From contig NZ_JAWMTI010000002.1 in the NCBI RefSeq assembly GCF_036959255.1, forward strand, positions 248,001 to 312,000: 64,000 nt of DNA. The letters run 5' to 3'. Below the pieces are notes generated by a model that was not told the DNA's origin, made no database searches, and saw nothing but the letters and a program-made list of their open reading frames with translations. Source of the stretch: Olivibacter sp036959255. Its GTDB lineage: Bacteria; Bacteroidota; Bacteroidia; Sphingobacteriales; Sphingobacteriaceae. Below are positions 26,597 through 35,498 of this stretch, in pieces. The position numbers were made by a program, and so were the translations under genes. Each line of letters starts with the position of its first letter. Position 1 is the stretch's first letter.

Positions 26597-27682
26597 ATGA
26601 ACAGCCTACTTTATATCCTTTGCCTATCCATGTTTATCTTAGCATGCAATGGCCGGAACAAACCCATTGATCTTGCGGACACAAAAACCGAAAAACAAAC
26701 AAAAAGCGGTTATGAAATTGGCCATGTCAGCGAAAAAGCGCTGGCCAGCTCCGTAAGGCTACCAGGACAACTGAAGCCCTTCAATGAAGTTAATATTTTT
26801 GCAAAAGTCAATAGCTTTGTCAAACAGATTTATGTAGACCGCGGAAGTGTTGTTAATAAAGGTCAGCTTATGGTCGATTTAGAAGCACCCGAAATGCTAT
26901 CTCAATTACAATCCGCCAACTCACGATACATTCAGGCAAATGAGGCCGCCAATGCCAGTAGAGAGAAATATCGACGACTTAAAGAAGCTTCCTTAGAAGA
27001 AGGTGCTGTTTCACCGCTTGATCTGGACAACGCACTATCAAAAATGAAAGGAGATGAGGCGGTTGCCATGTCAGAAAAATCGAATGTAGAGGCGATGAAA
27101 ATGGTACAATCATATCTCAAAATCCATGCACCTTTTAATGGCATGATCGTTCAGCGTAATGTTTCAGCCGGTGCGCTCGTCGGACCTGGTAAAAGCAGTG
27201 AGCAACCCATGTTGGTTCTTCAGGATATTGCCAAGTTAAGATTGGAAGTTCATATTCCGGAAAACTATGTCGACAAAGTCGATCTAAGTAAACCCGTAAG
27301 CTACGTATTCAACAGTCAACCCGGTAAAAACTACAACGGAAAAATCAGTCGATCCGCCAATATGCTAGGTGCAATGCAATCCGAGGCAATCGAAATAGAC
27401 GTCCTGAACAAGGATCAACGTCTTAAACCCGGCATGTATTGCGAAGTACATATTCCTCTACTCTCCGGTGCCAGCTCCTTGCTCGTTCCCGGTCATGCCA
27501 TCGTACGATCAACCGAACGACAGTACGTTATAAAAGTAATCGATCAGAAGGCCATTTTCGTCGACGTGAAAGAAGGTATCGCCGCCAGTGACTCCATTGA
27601 AGTGTTTGGTAACCTGAAAGCCAACGATGCAATCCTTTTACATGCAAATGATGAGATCAAAGAAGGAAGTACGGTTGAATAA
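26597..27682 (+). CDS. RND efflux periplasmic adaptor (membrane fusion protein) lipoprotein
   Basis: A 361-residue adaptor. Starting at ATG 26597 gives a signal with lipobox Cys17 (MFILAC). An upstream ATG at 26585 would overlap the pump gene by 11 bases. The lipoyl-like half motifs (KQIYVDRGSVVNKGQLMVDLEAPE and HAPFNGMIVQRNVSAGALVGPG) flank an alpha hairpin (about residues 95-160). A beta-barrel domain follows with the C-terminal LKPGMYCEVHIPL. It bridges the pump and the TolC duct. Confidence 0.93.
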   Translation: MNSLLYILCLSMFILACNGRNKPIDLADTKTEKQTKSGYEIGHVSEKALASSVRLPGQLKPFNEVNIFAKVNSFVKQIYVDRGSVVNKGQLMVDLEAPEMLSQLQSANSRYIQANEAANASREKYRRLKEASLEEGAVSPLDLDNALSKMKGDEAVAMSEKSNVEAMKMVQSYLKIHAPFNGMIVQRNVSAGALVGPGKSSEQPMLVLQDIAKLRLEVHIPENYVDKVDLSKPVSYVFNSQPGKNYNGKISRSANMLGAMQSEAIEIDVLNKDQRLKPGMYCEVHIPLLSGASSLLVPGHAIVRSTERQYVIKVIDQKAIFVDVKEGIAASDSIEVFGNLKANDAILLHANDEIKEGSTVE

Positions 27683-27894
27683 ATAAATTGATAGACGAAG
27701 GTATAGGAGGAAATCGGCCGCTGGCGATCATCGCAAGCAATTTCGGATTTCTTCTTACCTTCTCGAAATTAAGCTTAAAAAAAAACCGAAGAAAAGACAA
27801 TAAAAGCTGACCCACCGCGTTATAAGCTACGGTTATGCATTTCCAGATTACGCTTGGAATCCAATAGTCATAACACACCTAACTAAATAATTAC

Positions 27895-28299
27895 ATGAAG
27901 CACCACGGGGAGATTATCGAGCGGGCAATTCGAAGAAATGGTTATAGTATTACAGATCTTAGCCGCACCATTAATGTGAACAGACGATCCATGTACAACT
28001 GGTTCAGTCAGCCGAAACTTAAACGAGAGATTATATTGAAAATTGGTAAAGCACTAAATTTTGATTTCTCTCTTGAATTTCCGGAACTTTTTAATTCGGA
28101 GGATTTCCATACAGATTCAGCGTCCGTTTCTACCGTTCAAGAAGATAGCGTTATCCAATCAGATAGTGTCGCTTATTGGAAAGAAAAGTATATTCAAATA
28201 CTGGAAGAATATAATCGTGTATTAAAAGAAATCAGTACGGCCAAAGTAAACCGTCCTGCTTCTCGTAACAAAGCATTTAAAACACGACCTTTTCTATAA
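27895..28299 (+). CDS. Small helix-turn-helix DNA-binding protein, paralogue 2
   Basis: A 134-residue protein closely related to that at 15607. Shared features in order are GEIIE-IRRNGYS, an HTH (YSITDLSRTINVNRRSMYNWF), FSLEFPELFNSEDF and the C-terminal helix YWKEKYIQILEEYN. The C-terminal tail is basic (SRNKAFKTRPFL). It lies between the efflux operon and the convergent FAD-oxidoreductase operon, in its own transcription unit with a 210-base leader. It may regulate either neighbour. No operator match between the two paralogues' leaders was found by eye. Confidence 0.8.
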   Translation: MKHHGEIIERAIRRNGYSITDLSRTINVNRRSMYNWFSQPKLKREIILKIGKALNFDFSLEFPELFNSEDFHTDSASVSTVQEDSVIQSDSVAYWKEKYIQILEEYNRVLKEISTAKVNRPASRNKAFKTRPFL

Positions 28300-28320
28300 A
28301 AAAGGCTTTCATCATGAATA

Positions 28321-28358
28321 AACATACTGCCCGCCTTAAATTTGACGGACGGTATGTT
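28321..28358. terminator. Hairpin between convergent genes
   Basis: AACATACTGCCC (28321-28332) pairs imperfectly with GGACGGTATGTT (28347-28358), with one wobble and one mismatch. No long T run on either side, so terminator strength is uncertain. Confidence 0.4.
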
Positions 28359-28384
28359 ATCAATCTTGCATCTCAACGGATCGC

Positions 28385-30184
28385 CTAATCCTTAATCATT
28401 CCCATCAATTCCGACAAGTGCTTTTCATACACCCCTCGTGGCGTTGTTTGGTATTTATTAGCTACCGAAGCGGCCATACCAACAACCTCTCCCATCATTC
28501 CACAGGTACGCATCACCCGCGTACTGCCAAAAGCTACATGTGTAGTACTTATATCTCTGCCAGCCATAAAGAGATTATCAATATTTCGCGAATAAAGACA
28601 GCGATATGGAATTGTATAAGGCGCTACACGAATGTGTTTTGTCCCGGCAAAAAATTCTTCATCCGGAAAATACAAGGTATTCTTTTTATCAGGAAAATGA
28701 AGATCAATGGTCCAAGTGGCCGTTACCGTTGCATCGGGGTACATTTTACCTTCCTGAATATCCATCTGCGTAAGAATATGATCGCCCATTAAACGTCTTG
28801 ATTCTCGCTTTCCACCAATATAGGCTACCCAGGCCAATTCTCTTTTTGCATATTTTTCCGGTTTGTGATTTTTAAGATAAGACCAATTACCATATACCGC
28901 ACGTAGGTTATGATCTCGTATCTGTTCTGCTTCCGTAATGGTGTTGAAATTGCCAAAGCCCGTTTCCCACTGCCAATCCGACTGGACCTCATCAATATGA
29001 TATTCTTCAGTAAAGGGGAGCGCCCAAGGAGTTTCCGGAAAAGTTGTTACGCTATCAACCGGCAAAGAAGCCCATAAATTCGATGTACCCAATGTAAAAT
29101 CATCTGCTTTATCAGCTGCCAACGATTCGCCTGTTTCTTTTTTACTCTCACGTCCCATCCGAAAATCGGCGCCCGCCAAAAAGCCTAATGTGCCGTCCCC
29201 CGTGCAATCTGCAAAATATTTTCCGGTAAAACGCCGTTCTTCATTGGTCTCGATATCCCGTCCAATAACGGCCTTTACGCGATTGTTTTCCGTCTCCGCC
29301 TGATAAACATGCGTATTGATAAAGAGCGAAAGTTTTTTTTCTGCCTTCACCATCGCGAACTTACGGGCATCGCCATATTCCTTTGCATCTGGATTGCCAT
29401 TTCCAGGATCACCATTATCCAATTCCCGTACGATTCTACCCAATTTTGGATAATAGCTTTTGTCAAGATCTCCCATCAAATGCACACGCACTTCCGAACT
29501 ATTGTTACCACCCAACAAGGGTCTATCCTGTATAAGTGCCACCTTCAAGCCTAGGCGGGCCGCCGATAGCGCAGCACACGTACCCGCAACCCCGCCACCT
29601 ACCACCACCAGATCAAAATCACCCATCTCCTTTCTACCTGCATCCAATCCGAGCAGCTTATTACGCAATACATTCATGTCGGCAAGTTCGTTTGGAGGCG
29701 CCACATCGCGTTCCTTGGTAAAAAAAATGGCATCCACCCGGCCGTTAAATCCTGTCAGATCCTTTAAAACCAGCTCAACCGAATCTTTCGCTACCTTTAC
29801 CTCACCACCGCTATACCATTTCCAAGCACCGTCACCACTTTCACCGAAGGTAGACTGCAATACCTTACCATCTACAAAAAGTTGAAATTTGCCGGGTCCC
29901 ACCGGAAAAGGTGCCCAATCCTTGGTGCGCACCCATACCTGATACATCCCTCTTTTTGGAAACTTCACTTTTGTTTTCGCATCAGCTACCGGCCTACCCA
30001 TCCCATGGGCCATCAGATACGAAGAATGGAGAACAGGGAACGATTGCTGATCAACCACCCACCCCCCTTTTTCTCCAAAGGATTCCGCTTCTACCAGCAC
30101 CTGTTCTTGCGCTGCTAAGCGCAGTACAAAGAAAAAAAGGATCAGGCCCCATACGTACCTGCTAAAAATAAGATTCATCATCAT
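28385..30184 (-). CDS. Exported FAD-dependent oxidoreductase with N-terminal carbohydrate-binding-like domain
   Basis: A 599-residue protein with a signal peptide (cut near residue 25, RLAAQ). Residues about 27-157 form a beta-rich domain beginning VLVEAESFGEKGGW, the start typical of CBM/golvesin-like sugar-binding modules. A Rossmann FAD domain follows with DFDLVVVGGGVAG (189-201) and the GGNNSSEVRVH block of the 'FAD-dependent oxidoreductase' family that databases often mislabel as xanthan lyase. The C-terminus contains the second FAD contact (NLFMAGRDISTTHVAFGSTRVMRTCGMMGE). It probably oxidises a sugar or polyol outside the cytoplasm. It is the last gene of the sigma/FecR/SusCD locus. 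Confidence 0.88.
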   Translation of the reverse strand: MMMNLIFSRYVWGLILFFFVLRLAAQEQVLVEAESFGEKGGWVVDQQSFPVLHSSYLMAHGMGRPVADAKTKVKFPKRGMYQVWVRTKDWAPFPVGPGKFQLFVDGKVLQSTFGESGDGAWKWYSGGEVKVAKDSVELVLKDLTGFNGRVDAIFFTKERDVAPPNELADMNVLRNKLLGLDAGRKEMGDFDLVVVGGGVAGTCAALSAARLGLKVALIQDRPLLGGNNSSEVRVHLMGDLDKSYYPKLGRIVRELDNGDPGNGNPDAKEYGDARKFAMVKAEKKLSLFINTHVYQAETENNRVKAVIGRDIETNEERRFTGKYFADCTGDGTLGFLAGADFRMGRESKKETGESLAADKADDFTLGTSNLWASLPVDSVTTFPETPWALPFTEEYHIDEVQSDWQWETGFGNFNTITEAEQIRDHNLRAVYGNWSYLKNHKPEKYAKRELAWVAYIGGKRESRRLMGDHILTQMDIQEGKMYPDATVTATWTIDLHFPDKKNTLYFPDEEFFAGTKHIRVAPYTIPYRCLYSRNIDNLFMAGRDISTTHVAFGSTRVMRTCGMMGEVVGMAASVANKYQTTPRGVYEKHLSELMGMIKD

Positions 30185-30189
30185 TTGTT

Positions 30190-31281
30190 TTATGGTTTAT
30201 AACTTCTCAATTGTTCTTTAAAGGCTTCGTTCAATGGCACATGCTCCCGAAGCGCCTCATACACTGTTTTAGCCCTTTCTCGATCTGCTGCGTTTAAATA
30301 AGCCATGAGCGCTTTCTGCGATCCTTGTGGCAATACCTTTTGCCCTGCCAGAACAATTAAAGCTTGTTTGAATAAGGCCTGATTTAACTGTGGCAGGTAA
30401 TCCGTTATTTGCTGAATGATGCCGGCATCAAGTTCCAATTCCACCATACGCTTTAACAAGGCAACTTGTTGCGTATAAGACGCCTGTAAAAAAATACGCC
30501 ACAAAGCCCCTTGCTCGTCAGCACTCGTAAAATAACGCAGGTTTATCTTTTGCCAAACATAGCGAGCGGCAAAAACATTGTCGCTTGCCAAGAGGGTTAA
30601 TACATCTGCTAAGTAAGCATCGTGAACAAGGCCCTGTGCATCCATCACCTCATCCAATGCAAAATATACATAATGAAAATTATCACTTCGTAAAAAGCGG
30701 TGAAGCATTGGCTCATCCAGTTTTTTACGGGTAAGCTTCTTTATGTCATCTACCGTTGCGCCATGCGCCAAATGCCATAAGGTATAACAAGTATATAGTG
30801 CGCCCTCAATTACCTCTCCTTTCACTGTATTTTTTGTTGCGCCTGTAACCGCATCCACGGAATCCGATAGGCGTTGACTGGATGAATCCACCAGATCTTC
30901 CATTTTAAAATCCTTCAAAAGGGAGTTTTCATTCAAGAGAATTTCCTGCAATTTAGCATGATCAGCTGCCGTAAAATCCGCATGATCCAGTTTAGTTAAG
31001 GGTTCATCTTTTGGCACTTCATAACGCAAATAATTACCCAATAAATCCCAGAACAATGTGATGCGTACCGGTTTGCAGACATCGTCTAGGCAAACCGGTG
31101 TAAAAATATCCCGAAAAAAATATACAGGTTGCTTTCCGTTATCGTACGCCAATATTAATTTATAAGACTCTCCCGAGTCGCTAAGGGTATAACTTTCCTG
31201 AAGGGTCTGCGCCCGCACTGAAAGAAACCATATACAGCTTATCAATAAACTGAATCCTTGACGAAGCATACTGTGCATCAT
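30190..31281 (-). CDS. Exported protein with a DxxTGAT flavinylation-type motif
   Basis: A 363-residue protein with a signal peptide (cut near residue 25, SVRAQ). DAVTGAT (143-149) fits the Dxx(S/T)GA(T/S) motif to which ApbE-type transferases attach FMN, with Thr149 as the potential acceptor. The motif is preceded by a beta-rich region and followed by helices (YTCYTLWHLAHG). The C-terminal half (about 190-363) looks like helical repeats. I do not recognise a named family. Sitting directly upstream of an exported FAD oxidoreductase (five-base gap), it could be its electron partner. This is inference. No apbE gene is in the window. Confidence 0.65.
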   Translation of the reverse strand: MMHSMLRQGFSLLISCIWFLSVRAQTLQESYTLSDSGESYKLILAYDNGKQPVYFFRDIFTPVCLDDVCKPVRITLFWDLLGNYLRYEVPKDEPLTKLDHADFTAADHAKLQEILLNENSLLKDFKMEDLVDSSSQRLSDSVDAVTGATKNTVKGEVIEGALYTCYTLWHLAHGATVDDIKKLTRKKLDEPMLHRFLRSDNFHYVYFALDEVMDAQGLVHDAYLADVLTLLASDNVFAARYVWQKINLRYFTSADEQGALWRIFLQASYTQQVALLKRMVELELDAGIIQQITDYLPQLNQALFKQALIVLAGQKVLPQGSQKALMAYLNAADRERAKTVYEALREHVPLNEAFKEQLRSYKP

Positions 31282-31307
31282 AATTTTAGATCTTCTCTCT
31301 CTAGAGA

Positions 31308-33776
31308 TTAACTATAAGAAAGCCAAGCCGTAGCCTTGCAATCCTTATTTGCTTTAAAGCGGATCCATCGCGCTTGAAATGCCGGTGGAAAATCAAAATT
31401 AACGCTTTCTCCGCTTGGTATCTTGATCGACTTATACTGAATCCAATTTCCTTCCCCGCCTGGATCAATTTCAATGGTAAAGGTAACGTCCGTTGCAGCA
31501 TGGTGCGACAAACTCAGTTTCCGTTGATTGTAAAAACCAATCAGGTAGGGATCTGAAGGAACTTCTTTATGTACCTGTTCATCCTTCCAGGGACCACCTT
31601 CCCCCTTTGGCTTACCAAGCTTCCACAAATCATCAATCACACCCGCCCAGACTGCCGCCTTTTTATCCTTCGAAACAATGATGTGTTCATTTTGGTTTCC
31701 CTTTAATTGTAATGGGTCAATACCTGTCATAACCAACATTCCCCGAAATGAGGCGTAGTCATTAATTTTGAATGGGTGCGAGGCCACAGGTCTCAGTTTG
31801 GCAAAACCATCCGCATTTTCAGCAGGTAATTCGTAAAATGTACCATGGCAATTAAACAAATCTCGTTCTGTAGCAACCTCTCGACAAATCCGCAAAGCTC
31901 CTTGTTGAGTAAGCGCAGTAAAAGAGTCGTCTCCTAGCGGAAGGCGCCACCTACGCCCCTTATCATCAACAACTAATACAGAAGATTTCTCTACAGTCAC
32001 CGCTTCTTTTGGAATCGCAAAACGCTGCTCGATAAAATGCAGCGTACTGTCATCTTTTTTAGGAACGAGTTGCAGCTTTTCATCCAGTTCATAATAATCG
32101 CGATCGGTCTTTATATCACCCTTTTCGTATTGCCTGGCCACTAGCCCTAGTACTTTTCGTTGTTTGCCCAGACCGTAAAGCAGGCCTCCTTCGAAAGTGG
32201 ATGTTTTTGACAGGCCATGAAAGATATCACTTCCATTTCCATCACGTTTATCCTCCCGGGCATAAGCGAAATGCACACTGGCCGTTGTTGCCTCGGTCGT
32301 TCTCACACGTATCCATTCTCCTTTTTCCTGTTTATTGAAAGACAACTGTTCAGCTTGCCCCGAGGGTACCTTGACCACTTTGAGCGTTTGCCAATGTCCA
32401 TTACCTAATGGATCCACCTCCAGCACGAAGTTTGTAGGTGTTTTTCCTTCGTTCGACAACCAGCAAGAACGAAGAGGCCAACCGCTAAATAAAAAAGGAT
32501 CCGAGCAGGCCCCGGCTTCCAGGTTTTCTCCTTGCCAAACCGAACCATCCGCTGTAGCAGGCCCCAATCGATCCGGTTGATCCAATGGTGTAAACCATAA
32601 ATTCGAATTCGATTGTCCAGGGCCCTCGATACTTCCTTTTGCTTTCCGTTTATTCAGGAACTCCTTCTCTGCCGAGTCATCACAACCAAAAACCAGTTGA
32701 TCATTCCAACGTGTAAAATCACCAATCACCTTAAGATATGCCGAACGTGGCCGGATGCCTGCTGTATTTTCCACACTAAAACCTGCCGGAAAACGCCAGA
32801 ACAAGCCATGCATTGTCATCAAATAATCGGGTCTTTCTTCCGTGCCAATATTCCTAATCCTTGGCCATTCGGTATTCCATCCATGGGCACCATCATAACT
32901 ATGACTGGCCTTTGGCAACCTATAAAACACCCACTTTCCATTACCCCGAACCCCTAAAAGTATCGATTTATGGTCCCAGCCTACCGTCCAAATCGGGTCT
33001 TTTTCCGGGTGAAGATTTCCGTAAATGCCTCCCGGCCCCGTTATTTCTGTAAATTGATTCCTACGAATCAACTTCCAGTCTCGACCGTTCCATTCATGCA
33101 AACCGCCGGAAGCTGCATTGAAATGATGAAGTGCGCTGTCTCCCCGTTCTCCATTATTGCTATATACCAATACCCCCTGTCCGGAATAAAGACCCTTGCC
33201 GTGCCAACCAATTAAATCAGCTGCAGGTACTTGCCTTCTTTGATCCGATGCTAGATTTTCATCGGCATACAACCAACGAGGCTTTAAGGTATGCACATCC
33301 ACTTCATAAAACCCTTCCTCCATGGTTCCATAATAAATCTTATCAGCCGGGTTCGTTAAATGGCGGGCATTACCTGTCAACCGCCCCGGCATATCCTCGT
33401 ATGGAATCGTCCGTACCCGACGTACGGAATCAATCGCATACGGACCAATGAACAGTTGTTCACTTTCACGATGTATCATCCGATTAGCCGGCGTACCTCC
33501 AATACTTTCCTTATGGATTATTCGTTTCAAATCAGCACTAATTTCATATAACTTATCGGAGGAACCGAAAGGCAAATGCGGACCATATGTAATAACCCAT
33601 AAGCGATTTTGCCAAGGCACCACGGCCCCGGTACCACATTCTCCCTCATCATTATACATGGCCAAGTGTGGATAAATTCCACTTATCTGTACCGGTTCCT
33701 TTCGTTCTTGTACGACACAGCCCTGCAAGAAGCAGAGCACCAAGCTAGATCCCACAATTATTTTCTTCTGTAACAT
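31308..33776 (-). CDS. Large surface lipoprotein with propeller-like repeats and a duplicated domain
   Basis: An 822-residue lipoprotein (lipobox Cys20, FLQGC). The first about 400 residues contain repeated Trp/Tyr/Gly-rich strands such as WVITYGPHLPFG and KIYYGTMEEGFYEVD, suggesting a beta-propeller. Residues 425-506 and 741-822 are copies of one about 80-residue beta domain: SDPFLFSGW...EVDPLGNGHWQTLKVVKVPSG against SDPYLIGFY...EIDPGGEGNWIQYKSIKIPSG. That domain looks like a glycan-binding or discoidin-like sandwich. It follows SusD and probably works at the surface with it. Enzyme activity is neither shown nor excluded. Confidence 0.75.
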   Translation of the reverse strand: MLQKKIIVGSSLVLCFLQGCVVQERKEPVQISGIYPHLAMYNDEGECGTGAVVPWQNRLWVITYGPHLPFGSSDKLYEISADLKRIIHKESIGGTPANRMIHRESEQLFIGPYAIDSVRRVRTIPYEDMPGRLTGNARHLTNPADKIYYGTMEEGFYEVDVHTLKPRWLYADENLASDQRRQVPAADLIGWHGKGLYSGQGVLVYSNNGERGDSALHHFNAASGGLHEWNGRDWKLIRRNQFTEITGPGGIYGNLHPEKDPIWTVGWDHKSILLGVRGNGKWVFYRLPKASHSYDGAHGWNTEWPRIRNIGTEERPDYLMTMHGLFWRFPAGFSVENTAGIRPRSAYLKVIGDFTRWNDQLVFGCDDSAEKEFLNKRKAKGSIEGPGQSNSNLWFTPLDQPDRLGPATADGSVWQGENLEAGACSDPFLFSGWPLRSCWLSNEGKTPTNFVLEVDPLGNGHWQTLKVVKVPSGQAEQLSFNKQEKGEWIRVRTTEATTASVHFAYAREDKRDGNGSDIFHGLSKTSTFEGGLLYGLGKQRKVLGLVARQYEKGDIKTDRDYYELDEKLQLVPKKDDSTLHFIEQRFAIPKEAVTVEKSSVLVVDDKGRRWRLPLGDDSFTALTQQGALRICREVATERDLFNCHGTFYELPAENADGFAKLRPVASHPFKINDYASFRGMLVMTGIDPLQLKGNQNEHIIVSKDKKAAVWAGVIDDLWKLGKPKGEGGPWKDEQVHKEVPSDPYLIGFYNQRKLSLSHHAATDVTFTIEIDPGGEGNWIQYKSIKIPSGESVNFDFPPAFQARWIRFKANKDCKATAWLSYS

Positions 33777-33793
33777 TTCTTTTTTACTATCAA

Positions 33794-35488
33794 TTAATAA
33801 TTCGGATTTTGTTTCAAGCCACTGGTCAATACCTCATTGGTGGGTATGGGCCAAATATATTGTCTAGTCGCATCAAATTTGCGCGTGGCAACCTGTTTAA
33901 TTAATCCTGCATTGTACATTGCAGAAAAATCAGCCGTTCCATCTTCATCGATGGCAGGAATTTGCGGAAAAAACCATAATCCCGGCTGCACAACTTTTGC
34001 GCGTAAATCGTTTACATCCAGCATTCCATAGTTTACCCGATTCAGCACTTTTTCGGCTAAGCGCCAACGGATAAGATCCATATAACGGATACCTTCTAGC
34101 GCGAACTCCATCCGACGTTCTGTGCGCACAATCCGTCGAAGCTGGTCTTGTGTGGTCAATTGCACAGCAGGGTAAGCCTGTGTATTCCCAAGCTCCACAC
34201 CGTAGGCCCTTGCCCGTACCTGGTTGATCGCATCCGTTACCGAGGCATCTAGTTCACCCAACTCGATTTTCGCTTCCGCATACATCAGAAGTACATCCGC
34301 GTATCGGATAATAATTTGATCGGGTTCCACCTGCCATGAATTTTTCAACCAATCTTCATCAATACCCTTTTTCCAAAGCAAGCCATTAAAAGATGCATAT
34401 TGTGCAACCGAGCGTGTATCTCTGTTCTCAACTCGTCCGCCGGTAGTTACATTCAATACCGTAAGCGTATCTGGATGTGGTTGGTACGTATAACCCAAAT
34501 GTGTCGTCTGAAATTCCACGATTGTTTGTGCACAGCGAGGATCACGATTTTCGAAAGGCATTCTAGGGTTAAAGGATGGAGATTCATCGATCGGTAAACC
34601 ATCCGTACAGAGAAAAGCGCAGAAAAGGTCCCACGAAGGGGCCTTGGCTCCCCATCCACCTGCATTTCGAGGCACATAATTCTGGCAATCGCCTTTTGCT
34701 ATATTGAGTACAATAGAACGCGGAAATCCAAAAACCATCTCTTCCGAATTTTTTGTTTTTGATAAGAATAGAGTTGAAAAACTCGCGTGCAGACGGTAAA
34801 TATCTAAATCCATACACGCTTTTGCTGCCTGCTTCGCCGTTTCCCAATCGCCCATATGCAAAGCAATTCGAGCTTTCATCGCCAGAGCAGCTCCAGCGCT
34901 TGCACGTTTTATCTCTGAACCGCTAAAACTCGTTTTCAAATGGCTGGCAGCAAAATCATAATCTTCATAAATTTTCTGAAGCACCATTGCCGGATCCGCT
35001 TGCTCAGCCGTTAAAGCCTCTTCAACGTCCATCATGGTTTCCGTATAAACTATGTTGCGATAATGCGAAAGTAGCCGCGCGTATTGCGAGGCGCGTACAA
35101 AACGTGCTTCAGCAACATAACGATCGCGTTGCTCCTGTGAAAGTAAATTGGCGGCTCTATCCACACTGCTCACAATATTATTGGCCCGCGCGATACATTT
35201 GTATGTATTTTTCCACCAGTCGCTAACGAAGGTAGTTCGTCCATCAAGTGTTGCATCCGTAATTTGTGTCAGCCCATCACGATATATCCAGTCGTCAGTC
35301 CATTCATCTTGATCCATCATCCAAAAATCGAGTTTATACAAACCATTTAACGACATTTCAATTTCTTCAGACGTGGAGTTCCAAGTTTCACTTGACCCCT
35401 GCGATAAAGGATTTAAGTCAAGTTTACCGCACGAGCCCAAAAATAATAGGGTCAAGCCTATGTAGAAGTATATTTTCAGTAATTTCAT
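33794..35488 (-). CDS. SusD/RagB family nutrient-binding lipoprotein
   Basis: A 564-residue lipoprotein (lipobox Cys20, FLGSC). It opens KLDLNPLSQGSSETW, the usual SusD start. The middle contains TPR-like helices, and the RagB signature ERRMEFALEGIRYMDLIRW is near residue 450. It ends IPTNEVLTSGLKQNPNY. It lies ten bases after the SusC gene at 35499-38930 and should form the lid of that transporter. Its larger size compared with the SusD at 7205 suggests a bigger binding surface. Confidence 0.95.
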   Translation of the reverse strand: MKLLKIYFYIGLTLLFLGSCGKLDLNPLSQGSSETWNSTSEEIEMSLNGLYKLDFWMMDQDEWTDDWIYRDGLTQITDATLDGRTTFVSDWWKNTYKCIARANNIVSSVDRAANLLSQEQRDRYVAEARFVRASQYARLLSHYRNIVYTETMMDVEEALTAEQADPAMVLQKIYEDYDFAASHLKTSFSGSEIKRASAGAALAMKARIALHMGDWETAKQAAKACMDLDIYRLHASFSTLFLSKTKNSEEMVFGFPRSIVLNIAKGDCQNYVPRNAGGWGAKAPSWDLFCAFLCTDGLPIDESPSFNPRMPFENRDPRCAQTIVEFQTTHLGYTYQPHPDTLTVLNVTTGGRVENRDTRSVAQYASFNGLLWKKGIDEDWLKNSWQVEPDQIIIRYADVLLMYAEAKIELGELDASVTDAINQVRARAYGVELGNTQAYPAVQLTTQDQLRRIVRTERRMEFALEGIRYMDLIRWRLAEKVLNRVNYGMLDVNDLRAKVVQPGLWFFPQIPAIDEDGTADFSAMYNAGLIKQVATRKFDATRQYIWPIPTNEVLTSGLKQNPNY

Positions 35489-35498
35489 ATCCGTTTTG

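Noticed and set aside
27841..27859. TTCCA-N9-TGGAA before the HTH gene at 27895
   Set aside because: Five-base arms with a long spacer occur often by chance, and the paralogue's leader has no matching site.
29460..30165. Several overlapping plus-strand frames of 60-141 codons opposite the FAD oxidoreductase
   Set aside because: Pro/Ser/His-rich antisense shadows of a well-supported gene. The same applies to the plus-strand frames at 31374-33675 opposite the 822-aa lipoprotein.
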